64,000 bases of DNA from Paraburkholderia hiiakae (GCF_904848665.1 NZ_CAJHCQ010000029.1:17348-81347); one strand, 5' to 3'; counted from the stretch's first letter, positions 53,908-63,256 are shown. Notes: generated by a model from the letters alone, not told the origin. Numbers and translations are program-made.

Positions 53908-54480
53908 ATGAATGCCAACGCACAGATCCATGAACCTAATGTCGTGAACGGCATTAACGTCGACGATCTTTTTGCCCTGATTGATGGTGTCAAGGGTGAT
54001 GTCTCGAAAGCCACCACCGGTTGGCGCGTAGCTACGACCTGGCAGGGCCAGACGCGAACTCGCGCCGAAGTAGCGGGGTTCTCGATCGGAGGGCAGGATG
54101 TTTCGCGCCGGTTCACGATCGATATCGATGAGCCATGCGAACTCGGCGGCTCGAACAAGTTTGCGAATCCGCAGGAGCATCTGATCGCCGCGCTGAATGC
54201 CTGCATAACGGTGGGTTATGTGGCGCAATGCGCCGTCCGCGGGATTACGCTCGAATCCCTGCAGATCGAGACTGAGGGAGAAATCGACCTCAGGGGTTTT
54301 CTTGGAATCGACCCGCAAGTGGCAAACGGATACGAGAGCCTGCGTTACACCGTTCGTATCAAGGGTAGCGGCACAAGCGAGCAATTCGCCGAAATCCACG
54401 ACGCGGTAATGGCGACTTCCCCCAACGTCTACAATCTTGCGAATCCCGTCGCCCTGAAATCGACCCTTGTTGTCGGGTGA
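53908..54480 (+). CDS. OsmC family protein
   Basis: A 190-residue OsmC-like protein after GGAG. DEPCELGGSNKFANPQEHLIAALNACITVGYVAQCAVRGI holds the first peroxidatic Cys environment (ALNAC) with a second Cys nearby. In the true Ohr/OsmC pair the second Cys sits further on; here it is nine residues later by the local reading, so the chemistry may differ. The remainder, LESLQIETEGEIDLRGFLGID and PVALKSTLVV, is family-typical. Thiol peroxidase or electrophile scavenging is likely. It lies 46 bases after the diiron gene. Confidence 0.85.
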   Translation: MNANAQIHEPNVVNGINVDDLFALIDGVKGDVSKATTGWRVATTWQGQTRTRAEVAGFSIGGQDVSRRFTIDIDEPCELGGSNKFANPQEHLIAALNACITVGYVAQCAVRGITLESLQIETEGEIDLRGFLGIDPQVANGYESLRYTVRIKGSGTSEQFAEIHDAVMATSPNVYNLANPVALKSTLVVG

Positions 54481-54492
54481 GCTTCGCGATAT

Positions 54493-54526
54493 GGGCGCGA
54501 TGACCCGAATCGTTTCGGTCGCGCCC
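54493..54526. terminator. Large GC hairpin after the OsmC gene
   Basis: GGGCGCGA (54493-54500) pairs with TCGCGCCC (54519-54526), with an inner stem CCGAA (54505-54509) and TTCGG (54514-54518) around a TCGT loop. It starts 12 bases after the OsmC stop. No U-run follows, so it may slow transcription or protect the mRNA end rather than be a classical terminator. The rest of the 54481-54804 gap shows no gene. Confidence 0.4.
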
Positions 54527-54804
54527 CTACTCCCAAACGGAAGCACATGTTTTGCACGGCAGCCGATGAGCAAGTCGCGCGTGCCATTGAAGACAGAGTC
54601 AGTCACGTTTGCGAACCTTCGTCTCCCGGGTCGCAGGGCACAACGCTTGATGCACGTGGCCCATACCCCCCGCCATTTCGACCTAGACTTGATTTAATTC
54701 GCCGCAAAGTTAGGTGTGGGAATCGCCACTGACGGGCGCAAACGTGCCACCCCACTTGCCATAACCGTCCATAACTTGCGCGCCCCCGAAAGGAGGTAAA
54801 TGCC

Positions 54805-55407
54805 ATGGCCGAAAGCTGGAAGGTTACCGGTACTTATTTCGAAAGCTGCAACTGCTACGCTCCGTGCAGTTGCGTTTGTCTCGGTCCGCCCTCGGACGGC
54901 GACTGCGCGGTGCTGATTGGTTGGCACATCGATCAAGGCGAGTTCGGCGACGTGACGCTGGATGGGCTAAACACCGCTCTCTTTGCATATTCGCCCGGTC
55001 ATATGTTGCAAAACAAGTGGAAGGTGGCGCTTTATCTCGACGAACGCGGGACACCGGACCAGCAAGAGGCATTGGGCAAGATTTTCTCCGGTCAAGCCGG
55101 CGGACCAATTTCAGCACTGGGGCCGATGATTGGCGAAGTGATGGGTGTCAAGCCAGTCGCGATCGACTACCACCTCGATGGGAAGCGTCGCAGCCTTCGC
55201 ATACCCGACGTGGCGGACGTCGAAATCGAAGCGCTATCTGGTCAGGATGGAGGCGACGTAACCATCAGCAATCATCCGTTTACCCCTGTCCCTGGTTTTA
55301 CGGCGGTAATCGGGAAATCGACACGCTTTCGCTTCACCGACCACGACTTTTCCAGAGAGATCTCAGACCGGAACGGCTTCTATTCTCCGTTCGCCTACCA
55401 TGGCTGA
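54805..55407 (+). CDS. DUF1326 domain protein
   Basis: A 200-residue protein after a strong AAAGGAGGT. It opens WKVTGTYFESCNCYAPCSCVCLGPPSDGDC with six cysteines, the hallmark CNCxxxCxC cluster of DUF1326, probably a metal site. GWHIDQGEFGDVTLDGLNTALF and the C-terminal TRFRFTDHDFSREISDRNGFYSPF are also typical. Function unknown; it nearly always pairs with DUF2182, whose start overlaps this stop by 8 bases. Confidence 0.9.
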   Translation: MAESWKVTGTYFESCNCYAPCSCVCLGPPSDGDCAVLIGWHIDQGEFGDVTLDGLNTALFAYSPGHMLQNKWKVALYLDERGTPDQQEALGKIFSGQAGGPISALGPMIGEVMGVKPVAIDYHLDGKRRSLRIPDVADVEIEALSGQDGGDVTISNHPFTPVPGFTAVIGKSTRFRFTDHDFSREISDRNGFYSPFAYHG

Positions 55408-56200
55408 GCCTGGCTTTCTGGGCCGGGTCGTCACGCGACGGCAGTGGGTGCGGGACCGCGTGATCATTGTGTCGGGACTCACGGCTGCCGCAACCGTCGC
55501 GTGGGTTTATTTGCTGTACATGAGTTGGGGCATGCGCCACATGCATGCAGGGGTCGCCATGGCTATCATGCCCCGCATGACGGATTGGGGCGCCGTCGAT
55601 CTGCTGCTGGTGCTGGCGATGTGGGCCATCATGATGGCCGCCATGATGCTCCCGTCGATCGTACCGATGGTACTGATTTTCGCGTCCTTGAGTCGCCAGC
55701 GGCGGGCGCGAGAATTGCCGTATGCACACACGAGCGTGTTCGTTCTCGGCTACCTGGTCGTGTGGTCTGGCTTCAGCTTGCTTGCGACGCTCGCGCAGTG
55801 GCGCCTGCTCGAGGCCCGTCTCGTTACGCCAATGATGGTGAGCGCAACCCCGCTGCTTGGGGGCAGTCTCCTGGTCATTGCTGGAGTTTTCCAACTGACA
55901 CCTTTAAAGCACGCGTGCCTTGGCAAGTGTGCTTCCCCACTCGGCTTTCTTCTGACTGAATGGCGCGACGGCACCCTCGGCGCCTGGATCATGGGGCTCC
56001 GCCATGGCGCCTTTTGCGTCGGCTGTTGCGGGGCACTCATGGCGTTGCTCTTCGTGTTTGGCGTCATGAACGTGCTTTGGGTCGTCGCTCTGTCGATCTA
56101 CGTGATACTCGAAAAAATGCTTCCGCAAGCGCGATGGCTTCCTTTTGCGGAAGGGTTGCTGCTAGTGGGCTGGGGTGTAGCAGTCGCAACAACAGGGTGA
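55400..56200 (+). CDS. DUF2182 membrane protein (predicted metal-binding)
   Basis: A 266-residue membrane protein with about six or seven helices. Met/His/Asp-rich stretches (SWGMRHMHAGVAMAIMPRMTDWG, MWAIMMAAMMLPSIVPMVLIF) and the CxGKC segment LKHACLGKCASPLGFLL, GLRHGAFCVGCCGALMALLF are typical. Family members are predicted to bind metal in the membrane. The ATG overlaps the stop of DUF1326, indicating translational coupling and a shared complex. Confidence 0.9.
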   Translation: MAEPGFLGRVVTRRQWVRDRVIIVSGLTAAATVAWVYLLYMSWGMRHMHAGVAMAIMPRMTDWGAVDLLLVLAMWAIMMAAMMLPSIVPMVLIFASLSRQRRARELPYAHTSVFVLGYLVVWSGFSLLATLAQWRLLEARLVTPMMVSATPLLGGSLLVIAGVFQLTPLKHACLGKCASPLGFLLTEWRDGTLGAWIMGLRHGAFCVGCCGALMALLFVFGVMNVLWVVALSIYVILEKMLPQARWLPFAEGLLLVGWGVAVATTG

Positions 56201-56735
56201 GATTGCGAGACGAACAGCGTGGCGCTGAGGATCGGGTTTTGCCTTTTGCATGAGACACCGATGCAAGACGACCGCCGCGACCGATCGTCCAGCGTAGTGC
56301 GGCCAGCGACCACCGTTGGCGTGTTGGGCAAAACTGCCACTCGAATGGCTGGTCGCCTCTAACCCTGTCGTCTAACCTCTCACGGCTCGACCGGCAGCAT
56401 TGGGAAGAGCGTGGCTTGCCGTTCATGCGAGTAGGCCGCGACTCGTAAGTACGTCGGCCAATGATTGCGGATCGGTGAAGCGATGAGCGTCGAGACCGGC
56501 CGAGCGTGCGTATGTGGCGCAAACTGGCAGACGGCACGACAGACCGAGGGCGACTGTAGGACAACGTGCACCTCCACAACTGCGCGCTACGCTCGTGGGT
56601 CGAAGCTGCCATCCGGGGCCCTCCTGTTTGAGAAGGTTATTTTGATGACTCTCAGATTGTCTGACGATGCAGGCCCCGTCGTCGACCATGCGTCAGTGAC
56701 CTCGATTTTCCTGATTTTGTGGAAACTGAGAGCCA
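56201..56735. other. Intergenic region, no gene recognised
   Basis: About 530 bases between the convergent DUF2182 and hydrolase genes. Small frames exist on both strands without conserved sequence. No terminator or RNA gene was identified. Confidence 0.35.
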
Positions 56736-57707
56736 TTATTGTGCACCTGCCGAGGCGCGCTGCAGAAAGGTCGATATCACGTCTACGACACCCTCGGCCA
56801 GCGGAAGGTCTGGGGCGCTGTACGTAGCGATGTTTTCGTTTCTATCGCCTGTCCGAACGACTTTCAGAACATGATTAGCGTTGGCGACACGCGCGAGTTC
56901 GGCTTGTGGATTCGCATGCTCAAGCCGCTCGGCATCGTCAGGTCTAACCTGAATATCCTGCATTCCCTGCACAATGAGCACCGGCCTCGCATAGTGGGCT
57001 AACAGCGCAACTGGATCAAGGTTCAGTTCGCTGATGAGAAAGCGCTGTACGGTCGGTCTGAACAAGGGTATCAGCGCAGGATCGATCTTTGCCGCGCTCA
57101 CCGTTTGTCCAGCTTCAAGGGATTTGAGCGCCGCCATCGCATTCTCCAAGATTGGCGCGTTTGCCGGATTGGTTCGCAGTTGTTCCTCTAACACATCCGC
57201 CAAGGGACGACCCGCTGTCGAAACCAGAATCAGACCGCAAATATCAGCCGTGCGCTGCGCAGCCACCAGCCCGACCAGCCCTCCCTCGCTATGACCTAAT
57301 ACCCATACACAGGCAACGCCAGTGCGCGTTCGGATGGCCGTCACCCATGAGTGCACGTCAGTCGCGTAGTCGTCAATCGTCACATCGTCAGCATCGGGTA
57401 TTGCTGAGGCGCTTGCGTACATGCCTCGTTTGTCGATGCGGACCGTCGCAATGCCACGGGTTGCGAGCCCCTCGGCCAGTAGTTGATATGTTGCCGCCCG
57501 GAGACCGTTTGGGCCGTTTCCATTCCGGTCAGTCGGGCCTGAACCCGGCACGATCAGAACGACAGGAACATGAGGTATCGCTGGCGACAGCAGCGTTCCC
57601 CGCAGTGGCCCTACCGGCCCCGGCGCGTCGATTTCCGTTCCGATGATCTGCGACGATGCTCCGGAATGCATAGCTGCCGCCATTGCGATAGCGCCAAGAA
57701 CGGTCAT
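56736..57707 (-). CDS. Alpha/beta hydrolase, probably exported
   Basis: A 323-residue serine hydrolase. Start ATG 57707 (MTVLGAIAMAAAMHSGASSQ) gives a short signal peptide; a longer frame to 57806 exists. The nucleophile elbow is WVLGHSEGGLVGL, the oxyanion strand PVVLIVPGSGPTDRNGNGP, the acid in VQGMQDIQVRPDDAERL and the His in VANANHVLKV. It resembles secreted peptidase/esterase-like hydrolases of the S9 group. Substrate unknown. Confidence 0.85.
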   Translation of the reverse strand: MTVLGAIAMAAAMHSGASSQIIGTEIDAPGPVGPLRGTLLSPAIPHVPVVLIVPGSGPTDRNGNGPNGLRAATYQLLAEGLATRGIATVRIDKRGMYASASAIPDADDVTIDDYATDVHSWVTAIRTRTGVACVWVLGHSEGGLVGLVAAQRTADICGLILVSTAGRPLADVLEEQLRTNPANAPILENAMAALKSLEAGQTVSAAKIDPALIPLFRPTVQRFLISELNLDPVALLAHYARPVLIVQGMQDIQVRPDDAERLEHANPQAELARVANANHVLKVVRTGDRNENIATYSAPDLPLAEGVVDVISTFLQRASAGAQ

Positions 57708-57943
57708 GCGCGTTGCCTCGGAAGCCCAACGATGAAAAAACGCAGTCTGCCACAGCCTCGGTAAATGGACGTCCCGAGGCGTTCTTCCGGTATGGCATTC
57801 GCTCATTTTGCAGAAGATTCAGATAGATCGGACGTGGTTTTGCGGCACGTATATTATTTGCGCTAAACAGGCGCATTCGGGAAAACGTCTCAATCCTGGT
57901 ACTTGTGGGAACGATGCGAACAGACGAACGGGATGAGGAGCAA

Positions 57944-59071
57944 ATGAGAAAATCAAACCTGACATTTATCCTTCAATTTCTTTCGTCATTGTTCGCAGCC
58001 ATTGCCTTGGGCGGATGTGCCGAGTTGTCGCCCAGCGATCCGGATGCGCAGAACCAAAGTATGGCGCTCGAGCGATGGCAAGATGCTCAGGCCGTTCAGG
58101 CAGCAACCCAGGCGACAGGTCGCCGCGTGTGGTTTGCAGGCTTCGCCATGAACTCAACTTCCACGGCTTTTCAGAATGACATGGAGCTGGTTTCGCGCAG
58201 ACTCACTGAGTTGGGCGGACCGGTATTGAAGTACGAGGAGAGCGACGGGCCGCAAAAAGACAAGTTACATTTCCCGTTTGCGACTCCGGCAACACTCATC
58301 GATGCAGTCAAAGAAATATCCAGCCACGCGGGCCCGGATGACATCGTAGTGGTTTTTATTTCCACGCATGGCAACCGAAAAATTCTCAGCGTGAATGTCG
58401 CACACCACGAGTTGAAACCCTTGACGGCCACACAGCTGTCGAGTGCGCTTGCTCTGCTGGGAGACCGGCCGACGGTTGTGATACTTGCGGCCTGCTTTTC
58501 CGGGTCGTTCCTGCCAGAACTCCAGGCAGAGCGACGTATCGTCATCACATCGGCTTCGGGCGAACGAGCATCCTTCGGGTGTCAGGCAGACAGTCAAAAT
58601 ACCTTTTTCACCGAGGCACTCTTCGCGAAAGGTTTTGATCGGTCAGAGTCACTTTCACGGCTAATGAACGATGCCAAAACAAGGGTCGCGCGACGTGAAC
58701 ACGAATTGCAGTTCCGGAATTCTGAGCCACAGATGTCGGTAGGAGTGAAGTTGCGGTGGTTGGCGGAGCGGCCTTTGAAAGACTGGTTTCAACCGGGCGA
58801 CGAAACCACTGACACGCCCCCAATCGATCCTCTCTCCCTGCTTGGGAACGCCGGGAAAAAGGCCTATCACGACTACCAGTCCCAACCGGTTCCGCGCGCA
58901 TTCGTGATGTCAAGCGGAGGATCTGGGCAATATGCAGTCGGTACAACACCGCACGATACTTCGCTACCTACTGATCCGGCCGCGCGGGCGCTCGCGCTGT
59001 GCAACCGCCGAGGGCTTGCGGACTGCAGGCTTTACGCTATTGACGATCGCGTAGTTTGGACCGGTGACTGA
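57944..59071 (+). CDS. Caspase-fold (peptidase C13-like) lipoprotein
   Basis: A 375-residue protein from ATG 57944, five bases after GAGGAG. The signal ends in a lipobox LGGC (lipid at Cys25). The catalytic core follows clan CD order: FVFISTHGN with His142, then PTVVILAACFSGSFLPEL with Cys184, and ITSASGERASFGC as the specificity loop. The best match is the C13 (legumain-like) family found in bacterial lipoproteins. The C-terminal ARALALCNRRGLADCRLYAIDD may be a separate Cys-pair domain. It should sit on the outer or inner membrane facing the periplasm. Substrate unknown. Confidence 0.75.
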   Translation: MRKSNLTFILQFLSSLFAAIALGGCAELSPSDPDAQNQSMALERWQDAQAVQAATQATGRRVWFAGFAMNSTSTAFQNDMELVSRRLTELGGPVLKYEESDGPQKDKLHFPFATPATLIDAVKEISSHAGPDDIVVVFISTHGNRKILSVNVAHHELKPLTATQLSSALALLGDRPTVVILAACFSGSFLPELQAERRIVITSASGERASFGCQADSQNTFFTEALFAKGFDRSESLSRLMNDAKTRVARREHELQFRNSEPQMSVGVKLRWLAERPLKDWFQPGDETTDTPPIDPLSLLGNAGKKAYHDYQSQPVPRAFVMSSGGSGQYAVGTTPHDTSLPTDPAARALALCNRRGLADCRLYAIDDRVVWTGD

Positions 59072-59519
59072 CCGCGCAGCCATGCCATAGCGACTCGGAA
59101 GACGCCCGGCGTACACGGCATCCGTCAAGGGCGACGCTCGGTTACCGCCCTTCGCTCGGTGGCTCGAGGTTTCCTCCCTGTCGTTCGAAGACTCGCGAGC
59201 GCGACCGTCAGGCCCACTGACGCCGATCCGTACTCTCACCCGTGCAAGCACATGTCATCGACAACGGCATCCCAACCGCCGAACTTCTGGCATCGGTAAA
59301 GCAGCGGCAAATGTATGACCGTACGCGAAGAGGCACCTCCTTCTATTCGGAGTGGTGACGCGCTCCCCGCATCGCAGGACACAGCGGCGACGTTCAACCT
59401 CCTATAGCGAGATCGAGACGAGCACATTCACGCATATTTCGATTTGTCTGTCACGACCATGCGCCGACCGTTCACCCAGCACGAATCGAATGCACCCGTG
59501 CTGCCGCCGTGTGGAAGCT
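59072..59519. other. Intergenic region, no gene recognised
   Basis: About 450 bases between convergent genes. No conserved frame, RNA gene or clear terminator was found. Confidence 0.35.
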
Positions 59520-60210
59520 ACAGCGCCGGAATCACGCTTGGGAACTCCAGGTGATATTCCACGCGCTTGACTCCCGCTACGCCCTCGGCAGCGATCTGAA
59601 TCGCGCGTTCCTCCTCCTCGCTCTCGATGACGCCCCATAGATGTGCGACGCCTTCCTTGACGAGCACGCACTGCTTCGGAAGCCCCCAGTGCTGCCCGTG
59701 CATCTCGCGGGCTATCGCGTCACGCAGACTTGCATCGTCGCGCGACGCCGAGTCCGTGGTTGCTACAACGGAAATGAGCGTCCAGATCAGGTTTGAGCGG
59801 CTGACGATTCCGACCAGCTTGCCGTGTCTCAGCACCGGCACGAGTTTCAGATGCCGGCGCTCCATGAGATCCGCAATCTGCGCGAGTGGCATGTCCTCAG
59901 GAATCGAGATCACTTCGTCGCACATTACGTCGCTGACGAAACGTCCGTGCTCCTTCACATACCTCGCGGCCTGCCCGCGAGACGATGACCACAGAAGTTC
60001 GCGCCACCACTGCCGCTTGCCATGGCTGGTCCCGTTTTCTACCCGATGCAGGAGGTCGCTATGGCAGATGATGCCGATGATCCTTCCGATCGCATCGACG
60101 ACCGGCATGCCGCTGATACGGTTGACGACGAGCAGTCTTGCAGCCTCGTGGATCGTCATGTTCGGTGCCGCGGTGACGACTGACGTGTTCATGATGTGGC
60201 GTGCGAGCAT
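59518..60210 (-). CDS. CBS-CBS-BON domain protein
   Basis: A 230-residue protein from ATG 60210 (MLARHIMNTSVVTAAPNMTIHEAARLLVVN), after AAGGAG. Two CBS motifs (RISGMPVVDAIGRIIGIICHSDLL and HLKLVPVLRHGKLVGIVSRSNLI) precede a BON domain (CVLVKEGVAHLWGVIESEEEERAIQIAAEGVAGVKRVEYHLEF). CBS pairs bind adenosine nucleotides and BON binds phospholipid, so it probably senses energy charge at the membrane. A longer frame to 60447 is not conserved. Confidence 0.9.
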   Translation of the reverse strand: MLARHIMNTSVVTAAPNMTIHEAARLLVVNRISGMPVVDAIGRIIGIICHSDLLHRVENGTSHGKRQWWRELLWSSSRGQAARYVKEHGRFVSDVMCDEVISIPEDMPLAQIADLMERRHLKLVPVLRHGKLVGIVSRSNLIWTLISVVATTDSASRDDASLRDAIAREMHGQHWGLPKQCVLVKEGVAHLWGVIESEEEERAIQIAAEGVAGVKRVEYHLEFPSVIPAL

Positions 60211-60407
60211 GGTTACTCCTTCAATGTGTGCCGACAGGTCCTCATTAGGTGCTCCCATCGCGCGGCCTGGACCCGAGCCGTCCGCTCGGTGCTGAGGCGC
60301 CTTGATTCCATAACCTGATTCAATTCCGTATTCGGGCACCACCCTTTGCGCAACGACCCACCTTGAACGGGCTCGTCTTGTCGTTGAGCGCGCCCAAGCC
60401 GACCGTG

Positions 60408-60677
60408 CTATCGAACTTCGAGTGAGCAAAAGAGGTCTGGAATGCAAAAGGCAATCGCGTCATCCAGTGCTGGCTGCGTAGCAAACGAAAACTGCGATGG
60501 GTCGAAGCGCGGAAACGGCGTGTTTCCCGAAACATGGGGCACCTGGGCGGAGTCATTCAGCCCAGAATCGAAATCGGCGTTACCGGTCGCGGCAATACAG
60601 CACTGAAATCCACTGGTGGCCATCGCCGTGAACACGCAGCAGGTTAGAACGGGTAAAACCCGGCTCGGGTAGCTCAT
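60408..60677 (-). CDS. Small exported hypothetical protein
   Basis: An 89-residue frame from ATG 60677 with AAGGAG upstream. A signal-like start (MSYPSRVLPVLTCCVFTAMA) is followed by a mostly polar region with four or five cysteines (QCCIAATG, AFCIPDLFCSL). No family was recognised. Confidence 0.5.
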   Translation of the reverse strand: MSYPSRVLPVLTCCVFTAMATSGFQCCIAATGNADFDSGLNDSAQVPHVSGNTPFPRFDPSQFSFATQPALDDAIAFCIPDLFCSLEVR

Positions 60678-60768
60678 GTCGCGGCTCCTTAGGCGTGGCA
60701 CATCGTTGAGCGCTCCTCATCAATAGCGCTGGAGTAGTGACTTTCCTTGCGCAGGGCACCCGCGGCTT

Positions 60769-60963
60769 CTACTTATTTCTGTGGCGACGGCGTTTGGTAA
60801 CCTCAAAGCCCCTCGAGGAGGGGAAAACCGACGACATGGCGACGGAAGCCTCGCAGATTGCATAGAGGTTGGCCACAGCAACGCCTACCATTGCAACAAG
60901 TCCGGCGAAATACAAGGGATGGTGCTTCGCAGCCTGACGCGCCGTTTTCAGTACAGAAGTCAT
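60769..60963 (-). CDS. Small membrane protein
   Basis: A 64-residue protein after GAAGGAAGGGGG. It has one hydrophobic stretch (LYFAGLVAMVGVAVANLYAICEASVAM) and a basic tail (EVTKRRRHRNK). No family was recognised; size and layout suggest a single-pass inner-membrane protein. Confidence 0.5.
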   Translation of the reverse strand: MTSVLKTARQAAKHHPLYFAGLVAMVGVAVANLYAICEASVAMSSVFPSSRGFEVTKRRRHRNK

Positions 60964-61136
60964 GACGTGCCCCCTTCCTTCGACGACCAGGTTGGGTCCC
61001 TGGATCTGTAGTTGTTATGGTCACCCTCCAATACGATAGCAGCCTGGATCTGATCGTAGTTTATTCGCTGACGCCCGAACATAACCTGAACAGGTGATCG
61101 CATGAGCCCTGCCCAGCCAGTGCCGACGGAACCTCT

Positions 61137-61428
61137 CCCGTCCAGTTCAGTCCCTGGACATTTCACAGATCCTCCCCATGGTCGGTGATGAGGCATTCCG
61201 CACCTGGCTGCTAATCGCCAAGGCAACGCTCACGGCGACGGAACGCAAGGTGCTGCTGGAGCTTCTGGACGGAGAACCGAAAAGTCATCGCGGCACTCTT
61301 GGGCCAGAGCCCGAATACAACGCACATCCACGTCAAATCGATCTATGCCAGGTTCGGCGTGCATAACAGGGCCGCACTGACATCCTTTGGCTCGGGCGCT
61401 TGCCCTGACCGTATCGGAGCCGGCTAAC
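61137..61428 (+). pseudogene. Relic of a LuxR-type response regulator (HTH)
   Basis: The plus strand reads SLDISQILPMVGDEAFRTWLL, LTATERKVLLELLDGEPK, then after a one-base change near 61280 VIAALLGQSPNTTHIHVKSIYARFGVHNRAALTSFG. This is the LuxR HTH with its preceding linker. The extra base breaks the frame; no receiver domain is attached. Confidence 0.7.
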
Positions 61429-61573
61429 CGGATCGCGCCGTGGCGCCGCTACCGCAGTTCACCTTCGTGCGTGTGGCCCTGGGCGTTTTGTCTCGGTCTC
61501 CATGAAACCGGCGGCAGCCCAACCATGGAAAGTTTCGAACCTTTGAGATTTTCTACAACCCGATTCGCCGCAG

Positions 61574-61999
61574 ATGTTCGAGGAGCTTTTTCAGTCACGC
61601 AACCCTGAGCATTCGCGTGAACGGGGGCTCGGGGCGGGACTGGCGATCGTCTCGCGACTCGCACGCGTGCCTGGCGCAAAGATCAGCCTGCGCTCGCAAT
61701 CGGGAGAAGGGATCGTGTTCAGCGTTCGGCTGCGACTCGATGCAGCGGGTCCGGGACGCGCACCGCGCTAGTTCGACGGGCATCCGATTGCTGCACACTT
61801 CGACGGCGTCCCGATGCTGGTGGTGGGCGATGAACATGTGGTGCGAGACAGCCTCGTGCGTCTGCTCGCGGCGTGGGGCGCCCTGGTCGATGCGGTGGAG
61901 AGTGCAGCCGAGGCGCTGGAACTCGCCGGAGCGCCAATGGCGCGTATGCCTGTGCGATCTGCGCTGCGTCACTGCGAGGATGGGTTCGACTCGCGATGA
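61574..61999 (+). pseudogene. Relic of a hybrid histidine kinase (ATPase end plus receiver)
   Basis: Around 61574-61771 a frame reads MFEELFQSRNPEHSRERGLGAGLAIVSRLARVPGAKISLRSQSGEGIVFSV, the G2/ATP-lid end of a HATPase. After a stop, about 61814-61999 reads MLVVGDEHVVRDSLVRLLAAWGALVDAVESAAEALELAG, a receiver-like domain whose conserved DDD is GDE and whose phospho-Asp region is lost. The two halves are out of frame, so this is a decayed hybrid kinase. Confidence 0.7.
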
Positions 62000-62122
62000 C
62001 CTTGAGGGAAAGGCGCTTCTAATTGCGAACGTTGTGCGTGAATGCAACCGCATGTCGCCACGGCACGAAGCGGCGACGCACCCATCAGACAAAGGGACAG
62101 TGCGCATTGCATGTGCATACAT

Positions 62123-62152
62123 CCTGGAATGTGCGCTACCGCACATTCCAGG
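62123..62152. repeat. Perfect 13-bp inverted repeat (hairpin)
   Basis: CCTGGAATGTGCG (62123-62135), loop CTAC, and CGCACATTCCAGG (62140-62152) pair without a mismatch. No T-run follows either arm, so it is not a classical terminator. It lies about 160 bases before the TSUP transporter gene, in otherwise non-coding DNA (62000-62312). Confidence 0.6.
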
Positions 62153-62312
62153 AACCAAGCTGAAAGTCACGCCGCCTATCACTTTGGTCAGACGTCCCGT
62201 CCCTTCACAAGTGCACTGTTCGCGCTCAATCCGCAAGCGATGCGTTCCTGTGCCAACTGGCCGGGAAGGCGAATTCCTTTCGATGCTGAACCAAGACGGG
62301 AGAGTCAAGGCA

Positions 62313-63179
62313 ATGGATACCGAACCTGAGCCTGCAAGCCCCGCAGTATCCTCCCTTTCGTCGAGCACACCCCCCAGTCGCGCCTGGCAAGTCAGGATTC
62401 AGTGGGCAGTGCTCGTGATTGCCACTGCCCTCTGCCTTTCGTTGTCCACGCAACGTGGCGTCAACCCGCTTGTCATTGGGGCCATTCTTCTGGCGTCCGC
62501 GGTGTCGAGCATTGCAGGGTTCGCTTTCTCCGCGGTGTGCGGCGCCATGCTGTTTCATCTGTCCGACGACCCGGTGCAGATCGTCCAGATCATGATCGTC
62601 TGCAGTGTCGCGAACCAGACGGCAGTGGTCTGGTCGCTCAAGCGTGAGATCCAATGGCGCGAACTGACTGTCTTCCTGATCGGCGGCGCAGTCGGACTGC
62701 CCGTTGGCATAACGGTATTGCTGACGCTGGACCGCCATGTCTATACGCACGTGCTTGGCGTGTTTCTCGTCCTTTACGGTTGCTACATGCTTGCCCGCAA
62801 GCCTCTGGTCATCGGTCGCCAGGCAACGGCCTTCGATGTCTTCGCCGGATTTCTCGGCGGAGTTACGGGGGGCGCGGCCGGCTTTCCCGGCGCATTCGTC
62901 ACCATCTGGTGCGGCTTCAAGGGCTGGAACAAGAAACGTCAGCGTGCGATGTTTCAGCCATTCATATTGATCATGCAGGTGGCAGCCCTCGCGGTGATCA
63001 GTCTCCTGCGCCACTCTTCCGGCAAGGTGGGGTTTGATCCAGCGATCCTGCTCTGCATACCCGCGTCGCTTCTCGGCACCACAGTCGGCATGACACTTTA
63101 TCAGCGGCTATCGGACAATCATTTCGCTCGCGCCGTGAACCTGCTGATGATCGTCTCGGGAATCAGCTATTTCGGGTGA
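62313..63179 (+). CDS. TSUP (TauE/SafE) family membrane permease
   Basis: A 288-residue membrane protein. ATG 62313 (MDTEPEPASPA) is preferred; ATG 62283 is possible. Family segments are LLASAVSSIAGFAFSAVCGAML near the start and DVFAGFLGGVTGGAAGFPGAFVTIW in the middle, both with the TSUP Gly-rich pattern. About eight helices. Members export or import sulfite, sulfoacetate, taurine-derived or other organic anions. The substrate is unknown. Confidence 0.85.
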   Translation: MDTEPEPASPAVSSLSSSTPPSRAWQVRIQWAVLVIATALCLSLSTQRGVNPLVIGAILLASAVSSIAGFAFSAVCGAMLFHLSDDPVQIVQIMIVCSVANQTAVVWSLKREIQWRELTVFLIGGAVGLPVGITVLLTLDRHVYTHVLGVFLVLYGCYMLARKPLVIGRQATAFDVFAGFLGGVTGGAAGFPGAFVTIWCGFKGWNKKRQRAMFQPFILIMQVAALAVISLLRHSSGKVGFDPAILLCIPASLLGTTVGMTLYQRLSDNHFARAVNLLMIVSGISYFG

Positions 63180-63232
63180 TACAGCTTGCGAGTCACCATA
63201 TCGTAGTCCTTTCTATTTTCTGGAAAAATCAA

Positions 63233-63256
63233 AAAGCCGGCACAGGAGCCGGCTTT
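63233..63256. terminator. Rho-independent terminator after the TSUP gene
   Basis: AAAGCCGGC (63233-63241) pairs with GCCGGCTTT (63248-63256) around ACAGGA, followed by CTT. The A-run before and T-run after make it work on both strands. It ends the TSUP transcript 54 bases after the stop codon. Confidence 0.85.
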
